64,000 bases of DNA. It comes from Luteolibacter sp. Y139 (GTDB lineage Bacteria > Verrucomicrobiota > Verrucomicrobiia > Verrucomicrobiales > Akkermansiaceae). The DNA is taken from contig NZ_JBBUKT010000009.1 of NCBI RefSeq assembly GCF_038066715.1, forward strand, positions 1-64,000, in the 5' to 3' direction. The stretch's first letter is position 1. Every line of letters begins with the position of its first letter. Shown in pieces: positions 53,701-60,081 of the stretch. Below the pieces are notes generated by a model. The model ran no database searches, had not been told where the DNA came from, and saw only the letters and a program-made list of their open reading frames with translations. A program made the translations under genes and the position numbers.

Positions 53701-56700
53701 ACCCGCTTCACCGTCAGCATGAATGACGGCCACGTCGTCACGCCGGTGATCGAGGACTCGACCGTCACCACGGTCACGCCGATCAATGACGCTCCCTCGC
53801 TGCTGAATGCGGTGCCGAGCGCCACGAATGACAAGACTCCGATCAAGCCCTTCCCGAACTCGACCTTCGTCGAGATCGATGACCTCACGCTTCAGCAGCT
53901 GGAAGTCATCATCAGCTATCCGGGCGACCGCGGCACGCTGGCCGGAGCCTTCACTCCGGTCTCGACCGGTGTGATCAAGTTCATCGGCACCGCAGCCCAG
54001 GCCACGACGGCGATCCGCGGCCTGATCTACACGCCGGTGGAGAACCGCATCACGGTAGGCACCACCGAGAACACGAAATTCACGGTCAGCATCAACGACC
54101 ACTTCACCACGGTGCCAGTCATCGTGGATACCGCCGTCATGACGGTGACTCCGGTCAACGATGCGCCGGTCCTGGCTGGCACTGCTCCCGGAGCGACCAA
54201 TGACAAGACGCCAGTGAAGCCCTTCCCGAACGTGACGCTCACGGAAGTGGATGACCTGACGATCCAGCCGCTGACCGTGACCGTGACCTTTGAAGGTGAC
54301 CACGGCACCCTCGCTGGTGCTGGCTTTGCACAGTCCGGACCGAACGCGGTCGTCTTCCATGGCACTGGCGCCGATGCCACCACGGCACTGCGCGGCCTGA
54401 CTTACACGCCAATCATCAACCGCATCTTCATCGGCACCACGGAGGACACGCATTTCGTCGTGGATATCGATGATGGCTTCACGCCGTCGCTGGTCACCGA
54501 CAACAAGACGGTGATCAAGGTGACTCCGGTCAACGATGCGCCGCAATTGCTCGGTGCCATCCCGGGAGCCACCAATGACAAGACGGCGATCAATCCCTTC
54601 GCCTCCTCGACGGTGATCGAAGTGGATAACCTCGGCGGCCAGCTGGTGCGCGTGCGCGTCAGCTTCCCTGCCGACCGCGGCATCATGTCCGGCCCTGGCT
54701 TCACGCTGATCTCACCGGGCGTGCTCGAGTTCTACGGCACCGCGGCGAATGCCACCATCGCCATCCGCGGGCTGGTCTTCACGCCGTTCCTGGATCGCAT
54801 CATCGTCGGCACCACGGAGCAGACCCGCTTCACCGTCACGCTGGATGATGGCGTGGTGGTGCCACCGGTCCTCGTCGATACCGCGGTCGTCACGGTGACG
54901 CCGGTCAATGATGTGCCGATCATCACGGGCACAGTCGCTGGTCAGAAGCTCTACATGCGTGCCTCGCTGCGTCCGTTTGTCGGCGTGAATATCACCGATA
55001 TCGATGACCTCGGCCTCCAGCCGCAGACCGTGACCATTCAGATCGACAATGCGGTCAAGGGAGCGCTCTCGAATCTCGGTGGCTTCGCCCTGCTGTCGGA
55101 AGGCAGCGGCACCTATCGCATGACCGGCACGCCTCTGGCAGTCTCCACGGCAATCCGCGCTCTGGTCTTCACGCCGACGCCGGGAACTCGCGTCACACCG
55201 AACACTCCGGAAACCGCTCGCTTCACCATTACGATTCAGGACGGCTTCGCCCCAGCGGTGGTCGACAATACTACCACCGTCGACATCCTCCACGCGGAGG
55301 TCGATCAGCTGCTAGCCCTCAATGCCACGACCGGAGCCGATGTCAGCCAGGCGGCTGCCGGCTTCGGTAGCAGCTCCGCAATCAGCAAGGATACTCTGGT
55401 CGTCGGTGCTCCGCTGCGCGATACGCCGGCGGTCGATGCCGGTCGCGTCAATGTCTACGAACGCAGCGCGGGCTTCGGCGCACCGTGGGGTGAAGTGACG
55501 GAATTCAGCGCCAGCGACACGATCGCGGGCGACAACTTCGGCCAGGCGGTGACCATCGACGGCGACTACATGGTGGTCGGCGCTCCCGGTGCCGATCAGT
55601 CCGGTGCTCCCAATTCGGGCGCGGCTTATGTCTTCCAGCGCAATCCGGTGAACCGCAATGCCTGGCTCCAGGTGGCGAAGCTCACGCCGCCGATCATCAA
55701 CGGCTCCGGCGGTGACGGCTTCGGTAGCGCGGTCGCACTGCAAGGGGATACGCTGCTAGTAGGTGCTCCGACTTCGAACATCACCGGTGCTGCGCGTTCT
55801 GGTCGCGTGTTTGTCTTCAAGCGTGGTGGCACGCCCGGCTCCTGGAGTTCCACGCAGACCCTCGTCGCCACTGATAACCGCGCCAGCGGCCTGCCGAATG
55901 ACTCCGAACTTTACGGTGGTGCCATCGCCATCGATGGAAACGTTGTCATCATCGGTTCGCCCGGTGCGAACTTCTCCGGCAACAGCACCCAGTGGAACTT
56001 CGGTGCCGCCTACATCTGCACCCGCCCATCGGCGGCCGGGACCTTCACCGAGCTGAAGCGCCTCGATCAGTTCGATGGCACGGAAGCGAAGGCTTACAGT
56101 GGCTTCGGTTACTCGGTCGACGTCTCGGGAGACCGGATCGCGGTTGGCATCTATTCCCCGACTCCGCCCTTCGGCGGTCTCAAGCCCGGCCACGTCCGCA
56201 TCTATGAGCGCGACTCCGGCGGTGCGAACCAGTGGGGTCTCGTCCGCGATGCCTTCCCGGCGGACGGCGTAACCTCCCGTCACTTCGGTGCGTCCGTCGC
56301 CCTTGCCGGAAACCTGCTGTTGGTGGGTGCTCCTGCAGGTAATGAGAGCGCTACGGAAACCCGTGGCTCGGTGGAGATCTTCCGCCGCAGTGCGAATACC
56401 GCCGATTGGCTTGCCATCGACCGCATCACCCAGGGTGCGACGAACTCCACGGACCGCTACGGCAGCTCAGTGGCGCTCGATGGTTTCACCGGCGTGGCCG
56501 GTGCCAGCGGCGACAGCGTGAATCTGACCAATGCGGCCGGTGCCGGAGACGCTCGCGTGCTGCAGCTTCAGTATGACTTGGGTCCGCGCCTCGCGGTGCC
56601 GGTGCCGGATCAGCTTGCGGTGGAGGGCACGCCCTTCAACTTCACGGTGAACGCGGCCACCTTCGGTGATCCGATCTATCCGGGCCAGCTCACGATTGCG

Positions 56701-57303
56701 GTCCAGATGACGGATGGCAGCCCGCTGCCGGTCGGCGGCTGGCTCTCGTTCAATGCCGCCACGGGTGTCTTCACCGGCACGCCGTCGGCTGCGGAAGGCC
56801 GCGACTACAGCTTGCAGCTCGTCGCGACGAATCCGCTGGGTTCGCAGGTCCTGTCGAACGTGTTCCGGGTCTATCAGAACCGCAGCACGAGCACCCTGGC
56901 CGCCGCCTACGCCGGCTGGGCTTCGGGCAAGTTCTCGCCGTCCACCTTGTCCAACCCCGCCCTCGAGGCGACGGTCTGGGGCCAGAACGCTGACCCGGAT
57001 CATGACGGCCGTCCGAACGTGCTGGAGATGCTCTACGGCCTGAGCGCCACCCAGCAGGATACCGCGCAGATCGTCATCACTCGGATCAATTCGACCAAGA
57101 CCACCTTGAGCTATCCACAGAGCGAGCTGTTCCCGCCGGGCGAAGTGGCGATCGAGTGGTCGACCAATGGCTCGACCTGGACTCGCAGCGGCGTGGTGAT
57201 CACTCCCGGCGTGCCGGTGAATGGCATCATCCGGGTCACCGCGTCGATCACCTCGCCGACACCACAGCAACGGGTCCTCGCCCGGATTGTGACCGGAAAT
57301 TGA
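44701..57303 (+). CDS. Giant exported multi-domain protein of 4200 residues (tandem-95/Ig-like, FG-GAP)
   Basis: Signal peptide MDLRSRLLPLLACFVSLTGV. Domains in order: Ig/cadherin-like repeats (to about 735); right-handed beta-helix (about 760-1115; GTLRHAVNNAANNDVIVF, SHCTFAGN); a lamin-tail-like domain (about 1130-1240; LIIHEIFPATNPNNQFIEFY); cadherin-like domains with three HGL/YNG-type modules (about 1419-1486, 1590-1660, 1975-2043); about eight tandem-95 domains (about 2095-2900; LDVLANDS ... YTPTTGFLGTDTFSYSV); five 125-residue repeats (about 2900-3530); FG-GAP propeller (about 3537-3960); a dystroglycan-type cadherin domain; and a C-terminal segment with NADPDHDGRPNVLEMLYG and IEWSTNGSTWTRS. 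It is likely a long calcium-stabilised surface fibre or adhesin. How it leaves the outer membrane is not evident. Confidence 0.88.
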   Translation: MDLRSRLLPLLACFVSLTGVASAVDPTLTTINILTGGTEDQNFSIPYATLAAAADEADVDSSGIQFRLKSIVAGSLKQGGATVNVNSALGSGETWTWTPPDDVNGSAVNAFTVVAYAGGDESATPVTVRIALAAVNDAPSFAATNVTVAEDSGAYSQTGWATNISPGPSDESGQTTNFTISSTNPGLFSVAPALTDTGTLTFTPAPNENGSSTVSVRIHDNGGTTSGGVNQSAIQTYTITVTPVEDNPTITATFNGTSASPLLDSPSSPGGEEGVAQSVFSAVTIADPDHGKPSNDNQVVIVTIPVSADAYGTFTLPGASTATASGNRTYTLPAQSPSSASTALLAATFKPIPNANPVGLYNFSIGVTVRDSTARTASTPANSLYVRSVNDAPIPLATLSVASISDAGPVSPFRLSVSDYDINEKFSILITPTAPLRGTLSATTATGTAAQVAAAVQAIVFTPTQQSANVTAAFDIDVTDVHPDNTTGTAVRRTYSLPIQFVNDPPELTGVTTSLIRTTDDPSAPAVFPFSSISVIDGDPLQTLTVTLSLGDPAQGSFSGITFTTPNVITGTVSELTTKLRQVRFEPAGGRVPVNSSETVTITITLNDGTVSVSNNQTQVEVTAVDGAPRLTWSSSPVFPLASSPALIDPSTGPKPFALLGIADSGQIEVTVKLDTVAKGALSNLGGFIETPAGSRSYRFTGLASAAQTAIRAINYDINPSYIFPPNQSGRTDFTITATDSALNFTSRTLPILLKSDARSFLVTNLLDDETVPGTLRHAVNNAANNDVIVFALPTYPATIRLSKAKGPLVLTKHLSFRGPGSDKLTITGDSNANATTDAGDVQLFRIFATVRMQGLRLARGFGDTGGAAFVGRLQPGALPGSLVIEDCVIANCLASQWGGALDVFDGSVQVSRCAFEGNSLNASAGLGGGAISLYTNQACSFTNTTFSGNSQSAPTGFGGGALYVENDTPTQFVQTTVSHCTFAGNIDAAIGGGNAAYGASSVFNNVSNSRVLLTNNIFADTSNRNLKVAGGADMVSNGGNLSRDNTTTEFIQGGVPQQAVLLNHITDKRNIDPKLAPLAAVEGNTRGYRLLPDSPAIGTGIAGVSAVDQRGVIRDASCDMGAIDANALGKLIIHEIFPATNPNNQFIEFYMPRDQASLDITGYEVWIDGEKRHTFTSRVVAPGNGLVLAETLITAAGTTPVIVSDEDLELSQRGRIELRKPLAAGNAVVEAVSYVAAFANATTPSVTDDYSADSITLAPQYQGAAFAPHRYVQAPPNGGFDKSKPPGSATSPGADTANTPFGQANGYPIAALDSFELTEDVPQTLSVRANDLDADGSDELFIVDLNATLPASPPATSNSSITTTAGATVAITPIASPLRGTAVNFDPRVAFNHLSEGARYTDTFAYSIVDVGGGAVGGYAQSGASATIVTAPAHRLASGASVTIRDAGFAAYNATHTITALDADHFSIPVAFAGDPAPLLRGRWQDSALRTPSARSQALVQVSVLGRNDAPTPVADSVTTDEDTILRVFADPRASNIALDTDGLYPAPRIFNGTGILANDTDPDDDGNPFTQLKLIGVCQAKAIGGFSGTPGVSPVTVTAPGHGLQTGTTVLISGYGGHPSYNGYQVVTVTGADTFTIPIAFVDDAATKGLWTVLTNENRLSTTSKDGAAVTLEIRANRNQTNLVYNPRPSAFLDGLANNESSTDTFYYAVEDNHGAVSLAKLSVVVAGVNNTPIPSDNPPGISVLGPYLTGGTTAPQLLDNSTILHLLPAAGSQGRVNVSIRPPGGAFGDIVVINGLDQTDEDTALDLSSADILSNDSDVDRTDVLRLEIRTGQNLSREGAAIRLSPDGATLTYDPTLSTTLQKLAFKERVIDTFEVTVFDGIARVNTMIAVMVEGRNDSPNANNVALTIDEKTLLNVPTPGLLLSGADIDQNTLLPDNRKFLKPTDAFPTNVFAGKVNVLLNRRNGSIDSFAAVAGTPGATAVVSTGHGLVSGEEVVLLGSGSLTGQFVVTKIDDNTFSIPVAYNAAFASLGGGSWTVLASIFQYDPRDSVFSDLPGGPTFTLQGLAVGETFVDTYNYTLQDGSFLFANDDIYRIEADRSNIELKVLSNDVSLDGLATGRRIVEVGPLSAGGTVVLNGDQSLIYTPQTGFVGDEVFSYTIEDNLGNRDSAMVTARVTIDRLNGNLRANEDHFTVAAGQAPLVDVLANDSMIPATGDPLTLESISSAPDQGGQATIENGKVRYTPNPLITAFPYTETFEYTMNGGGTTSATATVSMLVVNRANTLNVRADAFSVPAGSVSNTLNVLENDNILPGNGEDLDIISVTPAAHGTVVVTNGVALSYTPTTGFLGTDTFSYSVADGLGGTGTAQVTVKVGFLTINSDIFSVAYDNPAKTTDDGTTVLDVLANDSVLQGGNGQLTITNITPASAAIGTINVTPGGATLTFDPAAGAVGQQNFTYTVSDIGGRTSTGTVTVVVVAGGIRASSDYFTVQADSQATELTVLSNDLRISDLPGSLSVASIGTGLDAPDHGGTVEISSDFKKLVYTPATGFRGVESFTYTVTDGDSSDTARVSVRSTDGEMIAGDDAFLVFRGSTENRLPVLANDRVIPDGGQQLFITAVGDDPSNASNPAHRGTLEIIEDGAALRYTPSDLNPAGNFIETFTYEISAGGTDRRDATITIQVLNRAGAVDLETNHDRFSVRSDSTGTLLPVLANDSVLPASASEWIITEVTTPTNGAVQISGSNLLYAPQPGFVGTEVFTYKVSDGFGGTGQADVTVKVGDISVSDDHFTLIAGAGVVPLDVTANDGILRTSYPATPLPSQADFTLTTARPVTLDPVSAGTAVVAAGKVNYTPAASFNGRAVLTYWVQDDSGNEYPGIAHIDQRAAGEDRDTATVSITVTGVNDPPKMVNAETNGVTDKSNLHPFPNVTVIEYDSQRLEPVTIRVSFAAERGILSGGGFSLVSPGLLQFTGTAAQATIAMRALVFTPTTDRIVVGTTEGTRFTVSMNDGHVVTPVIEDSTVTTVTPINDAPSLLNAVPSATNDKTPIKPFPNSTFVEIDDLTLQQLEVIISYPGDRGTLAGAFTPVSTGVIKFIGTAAQATTAIRGLIYTPVENRITVGTTENTKFTVSINDHFTTVPVIVDTAVMTVTPVNDAPVLAGTAPGATNDKTPVKPFPNVTLTEVDDLTIQPLTVTVTFEGDHGTLAGAGFAQSGPNAVVFHGTGADATTALRGLTYTPIINRIFIGTTEDTHFVVDIDDGFTPSLVTDNKTVIKVTPVNDAPQLLGAIPGATNDKTAINPFASSTVIEVDNLGGQLVRVRVSFPADRGIMSGPGFTLISPGVLEFYGTAANATIAIRGLVFTPFLDRIIVGTTEQTRFTVTLDDGVVVPPVLVDTAVVTVTPVNDVPIITGTVAGQKLYMRASLRPFVGVNITDIDDLGLQPQTVTIQIDNAVKGALSNLGGFALLSEGSGTYRMTGTPLAVSTAIRALVFTPTPGTRVTPNTPETARFTITIQDGFAPAVVDNTTTVDILHAEVDQLLALNATTGADVSQAAAGFGSSSAISKDTLVVGAPLRDTPAVDAGRVNVYERSAGFGAPWGEVTEFSASDTIAGDNFGQAVTIDGDYMVVGAPGADQSGAPNSGAAYVFQRNPVNRNAWLQVAKLTPPIINGSGGDGFGSAVALQGDTLLVGAPTSNITGAARSGRVFVFKRGGTPGSWSSTQTLVATDNRASGLPNDSELYGGAIAIDGNVVIIGSPGANFSGNSTQWNFGAAYICTRPSAAGTFTELKRLDQFDGTEAKAYSGFGYSVDVSGDRIAVGIYSPTPPFGGLKPGHVRIYERDSGGANQWGLVRDAFPADGVTSRHFGASVALAGNLLLVGAPAGNESATETRGSVEIFRRSANTADWLAIDRITQGATNSTDRYGSSVALDGFTGVAGASGDSVNLTNAAGAGDARVLQLQYDLGPRLAVPVPDQLAVEGTPFNFTVNAATFGDPIYPGQLTIAVQMTDGSPLPVGGWLSFNAATGVFTGTPSAAEGRDYSLQLVATNPLGSQVLSNVFRVYQNRSTSTLAAAYAGWASGKFSPSTLSNPALEATVWGQNADPDHDGRPNVLEMLYGLSATQQDTAQIVITRINSTKTTLSYPQSELFPPGEVAIEWSTNGSTWTRSGVVITPGVPVNGIIRVTASITSPTPQQRVLARIVTGN
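50985..53397 (+). repeat. Tandem-95 type repeat array
   Basis: About eight diverged copies of a domain of roughly 95 residues, each with V-LANDS or a similar motif followed by YTP-x2-GF-x-G-x-(D/E)-x-F-x-Y-x-V and a closing TVKV strand. The DNA copies are diverged, so the array is old. Confidence 0.8.
53398..55290 (+). repeat. Five tandem 375-bp repeats
   Basis: The motif VTPVNDAP (or ITVTGVNDPP) recurs at 53398, 53773, 54145, 54520 and 54895, spacing 375, 372, 375 and 375 bp. Each unit codes NDKT-x-(I/V)-x-PF, a (V/F)EIDDL-like segment, RG-x-L/M, a GTAA-x-AT-x-A(I/M)R(G/A)L-x-(F/Y)TP stretch and GTTE-x-T-x-F-V. The last unit is more diverged. Confidence 0.9.
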
Positions 57304-57317
57304 AGTCTGCCTTTGGG

Positions 57318-57340
57318 GGCTGCGGTGTTCTGCCGCAGCC
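57318..57340 (+). terminator. Hairpin after the giant-protein operon
   Basis: GGCTGCGG/CCGCAGCC stem with a 7-nt loop, 14 bp after the stop. It has no T-run, but a second and better hairpin follows at 57358. Confidence 0.55.
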
Positions 57341-57357
57341 TCAAGCAGCGATGGCGC

Positions 57358-57382
57358 GAAACCCAGCCAACGGCTGGGTTTC
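57358..57382 (+). terminator. Terminator of the giant-protein operon
   Basis: An 11-bp perfect stem GAAACCCAGCC/GGCTGGGTTTC around AAC, followed by TTGCATT. Together with the hairpin at 57318 it closes the operon; argJ ends on the other strand 52 bp later. Confidence 0.85.
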
Positions 57383-57433
57383 TTGCATTCCGTCTCGGAG
57401 GCCTGAAGAGCTTACCCGGCCGCGAGTCGGGAA

Positions 57434-58687
57434 CTACACCAACCCATCCTTCCGCGCCTGCTTCCAGTACGCGTATTCGGAGCGGTTGAAATCGATGTAT
57501 TCAGGCGAGAGGTCACTACTATACATGCAGTAGTCGGCGTCTCCTTGATTCAGGTGGATCTCGATCGTGAACTCCGGCTTCGCCGCGATCTCCCGCAGCT
57601 CGTCCATCGGCGTGGTCGCTTGCAGGCCGCCGAGGCAGGCGGGCTTGCCATCGTAGAAAATGTCCACGAGTTCCTCGCGGATGCGCGCGCGTGAGTAGCC
57701 CACGGCATGCAGCACGCGGCCCCAGTTCGGGTCGCCACCGTTCCATGACGACTTCACCAGCGCCGACTTGCAGACCGCTTCGGCCACGAGCTTGGCATCC
57801 AGATAGGTGCGGGCTCCCTTCACCTCCACGGTGACGAACTTGGTCACGCGTTCGCCGTCGCGGACGACGGCCTGTGCGAGCTCCAGCATTACATGGCGCA
57901 GCGCCTGGCGGAACTGCTTGCAGAGCGAACTGCCGCGGCGGATCGGCGGCATGCCAGAGCGGCCGTTGGCGAGCACCAGCACGGTATCGTTCGTGCTCAT
58001 GTCGCCGTCGATGGTGATGCGGTTGAAGCTTTCATCCACGCACTCCAGCACGCCCTTGCGCAGTGTGTCGCGCGGGACATTCGCATCGGTGGTGATGAAG
58101 CACAGCATGGTCGCCATGCTCGGGGAAATCATGCCGGCACCTTTGACGCAGCCGCCGATGCGGACGCGGTGGCCGCCGAGGTCGAAGGAAATCGCGATCT
58201 CCTTGTGGTGGGTATCGCTGGTGATGATGGCGCGGGCCACTTCGGTGCCGCGACCGCTGCCGAGGCCCTCGACGAGTTCATCGAAACGCTTTTCGACACG
58301 CGCCATCGGCATCGGCAAGCCGATCACACCCGTGGAACACACGCCGATCTCACTGCGGTTCAGGCCGAGCGGGATCGCCACGCCCTTGCACATGGCCTTG
58401 GCGTCGTTGATCCCCTGCACGCCGGTGCAGGCGTTGGCATTGCCGCTATTGGCGATGATCGCGCGGAGGTCGCCCTTGCGCAGGTGTGCCTGCGAAAGCT
58501 TCACCGGCGCGGCCTTGACGCGGTTGATCGTGAAGGTCCCCGCAGAGGTGCACGGGCTCTCCGAATAGATCAGCGCGAGGTCGAGTCGCTCGGCGGCAGG
58601 GTTCTTGATGCCACAGGAAATGGCAGAGCACTGGTAACCGCGCGGCGCGCCGACGCCGCCTTTGATCCGGGTGACGGGAAAGTCCAT
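57434..58687 (-). CDS. argJ: Bifunctional ornithine/glutamate N-acetyltransferase
   Basis: A 417-residue enzyme of arginine synthesis that moves the acetyl group from N-acetylornithine to glutamate and may also acetylate glutamate with acetyl-CoA. The start is ATG at 58687 (MDFPVTRIKGG); the open frame runs on upstream but that part overlaps argC. Self-cleavage motif: the Thr in MISPSMATMLCFITTDA is the catalytic nucleophile of the beta chain. Other family stretches: ANSGNANACTGVQG, CSTGVIGLPMPM, GDMSTNDTVLVLANG, NPDWGR-type sequence GGDPNWGRVLHAVGYS. It is placed 43 bp after argC. Confidence 0.96.
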   Translation of the reverse strand: MDFPVTRIKGGVGAPRGYQCSAISCGIKNPAAERLDLALIYSESPCTSAGTFTINRVKAAPVKLSQAHLRKGDLRAIIANSGNANACTGVQGINDAKAMCKGVAIPLGLNRSEIGVCSTGVIGLPMPMARVEKRFDELVEGLGSGRGTEVARAIITSDTHHKEIAISFDLGGHRVRIGGCVKGAGMISPSMATMLCFITTDANVPRDTLRKGVLECVDESFNRITIDGDMSTNDTVLVLANGRSGMPPIRRGSSLCKQFRQALRHVMLELAQAVVRDGERVTKFVTVEVKGARTYLDAKLVAEAVCKSALVKSSWNGGDPNWGRVLHAVGYSRARIREELVDIFYDGKPACLGGLQATTPMDELREIAAKPEFTIEIHLNQGDADYCMYSSDLSPEYIDFNRSEYAYWKQARKDGLV

Positions 58688-58730
58688 GGGTGGGTTTGCA
58701 AGGGTGTGGGGCGGAGACGCTGAACAAATC

Positions 58731-59774
58731 TCACGCCGTTTGCAACCCGGCTGTCTCGGGTAGGCCGAAGATGAGGTTGAATGACTGCACCGCCTGCGAT
58801 CCCGCACCCTTACCAAGGTTGTCCTCGGCACTGGTCAAAATCACACGCCCGGTCCGCGCGTCGTAGGACCAGCCGATGTCGATGAAGTTGGTACGGGTCA
58901 CGTTCTTGGTGTCGGCACAGCCGCCCTTACCTAGCAGACGCACGAAAGCGGCATCCCGATACATTTTTTCCAGAGTCTCCCCGATTGCGGAGGGATCGAT
59001 GCCTTCCTTCAGCTTCGCCGTGGTGGTCGTGGCGATGCCGGAGTTCACCGGGATCAGGTGCGGGATGAAAGTGATCACCACGCTCTCGCCGGCCGCGATC
59101 GAGAGCTCCTGCTCGATCTCGGACAGGTGGCGGTGCTTCGGGATGCCATAGGCGCGCACGCTCTCATTGCACTCGCAGAAGAGCAGCGTGACATCGGCCT
59201 TCTTGCCCGCGCCGCTCACGCCGCTCATCGAGTTCGCCACGATGGTGGCGGGATCGATCAGCCCGGCCTCTAGCAGCGGGACTAGCGGTAGAATGATGCT
59301 GGTCGGGTAGCAGCCAGGTGAGGCGATCAGCCGCGCATCCCGGATCGCGTCCCCGTGGATTTCCGGCAGGCCATAGACCGCCTCATCCAGCAGCGCTGGT
59401 GCGGGATGTGGGTGGCCGTAGAATTCCTCGTACACGGCGACATCGCTCAGCCGGAAGTCGGCACTGAGGTCGATGACCTTCAGCCCGCGCTCCAGCAGGG
59501 CGGTAGCGATCTCGGCCGCCACCCCGTGGGGCAGAGCAAGAAAAGCCGCCTGCGCGCCGGTCGCGGCGATGGCGTCCGGGTCCGGCTCCATGAACGGAAG
59601 CTCGGCTCCCGGCAGCTTGCGGTAGCGCGGGAAAACGGAAGACAGCGGCTTGCCTGCCTCCTGGCGGGAGGTCGCCGCCACCAATTCGACCTGCGGATGC
59701 ACGAGCAACAGGCGCAGGAGTTCCTGCCCCGTGTAGCCACTGGCTCCGACAATCGCAGTTTTGATCCGTTCCAT
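58731..59774 (-). CDS. argC: N-acetyl-gamma-glutamyl-phosphate reductase
   Basis: A 347-residue NADPH-dependent enzyme of arginine synthesis that makes N-acetylglutamate semialdehyde. Dinucleotide-binding start IKTAIVGASGYTGQELLRLL, the catalytic Cys in ASPGCYPTSIILPLVPL, and family stretches DLSADFRL, VYGLPEIHGD, PHLIPVNSGIATT. Length fits the family. It is the first gene of argC-argJ; argB and argD are not in the window. The tRNA-Pro gene on the other strand starts 86 bp upstream. Confidence 0.97.
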   Translation of the reverse strand: MERIKTAIVGASGYTGQELLRLLLVHPQVELVAATSRQEAGKPLSSVFPRYRKLPGAELPFMEPDPDAIAATGAQAAFLALPHGVAAEIATALLERGLKVIDLSADFRLSDVAVYEEFYGHPHPAPALLDEAVYGLPEIHGDAIRDARLIASPGCYPTSIILPLVPLLEAGLIDPATIVANSMSGVSGAGKKADVTLLFCECNESVRAYGIPKHRHLSEIEQELSIAAGESVVITFIPHLIPVNSGIATTTTAKLKEGIDPSAIGETLEKMYRDAAFVRLLGKGGCADTKNVTRTNFIDIGWSYDARTGRVILTSAEDNLGKGAGSQAVQSFNLIFGLPETAGLQTA

Positions 59775-59860
59775 CGCGCGCGGGAAAATGCATGATTTTC
59801 AACGCTTGCCAACCGGGATTTGCCCTGATTGGCTGCCCGCCCCGTCGCCGACGAGGTAAA

Positions 59861-59934
59861 CGGGCTGTAGCGCAGTCTGGTAGCGCACTTGCCTGGGGGG
59901 CAAGGGGTCGTGGGTTCGAATCCCGCCAGCCCGA
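59861..59934 (+). tRNA. tRNA-Pro (anticodon GGG)
   Basis: Acceptor CGGGCTG/CAGCCCG, D-arm GCGC..GCGC, anticodon stem CTTGC/GCAAG around CTGGGGG with anticodon GGG, T-arm CGTGGGTTCGAATCCCGCC. The discriminator is A, and CCA is not encoded. Confidence 0.97.
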
Positions 59935-59936
59935 TT

Positions 59937-59983
59937 CCAAAGGCCCGCATCCAAGATTTTGGATGCGGGCCTTTGGATTTTTT
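59937..59983 (+). terminator. Terminator of tRNA-Pro
   Basis: A 16-bp perfect stem (59937-59952/59961-59976; CCAAAGGCCCGCATCC) around an 8-nt loop, followed by ATTTTTT. It starts two bases after the tRNA. Confidence 0.95.
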
Positions 59984-60081
59984 GACCGGTGCTTCTTCGC
60001 CGGTTCGTCGGTCCTGATTCTCCCGAATCCATGCCGGACCTTTCCCTAGCGACGCCGGAGCCTGTATGATAACTCCGCAAG

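Noticed and set aside
57358-57520. Short plus-strand frames around the operon terminator and the argJ 3' end
   Set aside because: They cross two hairpins and lie opposite argJ; no family likeness.
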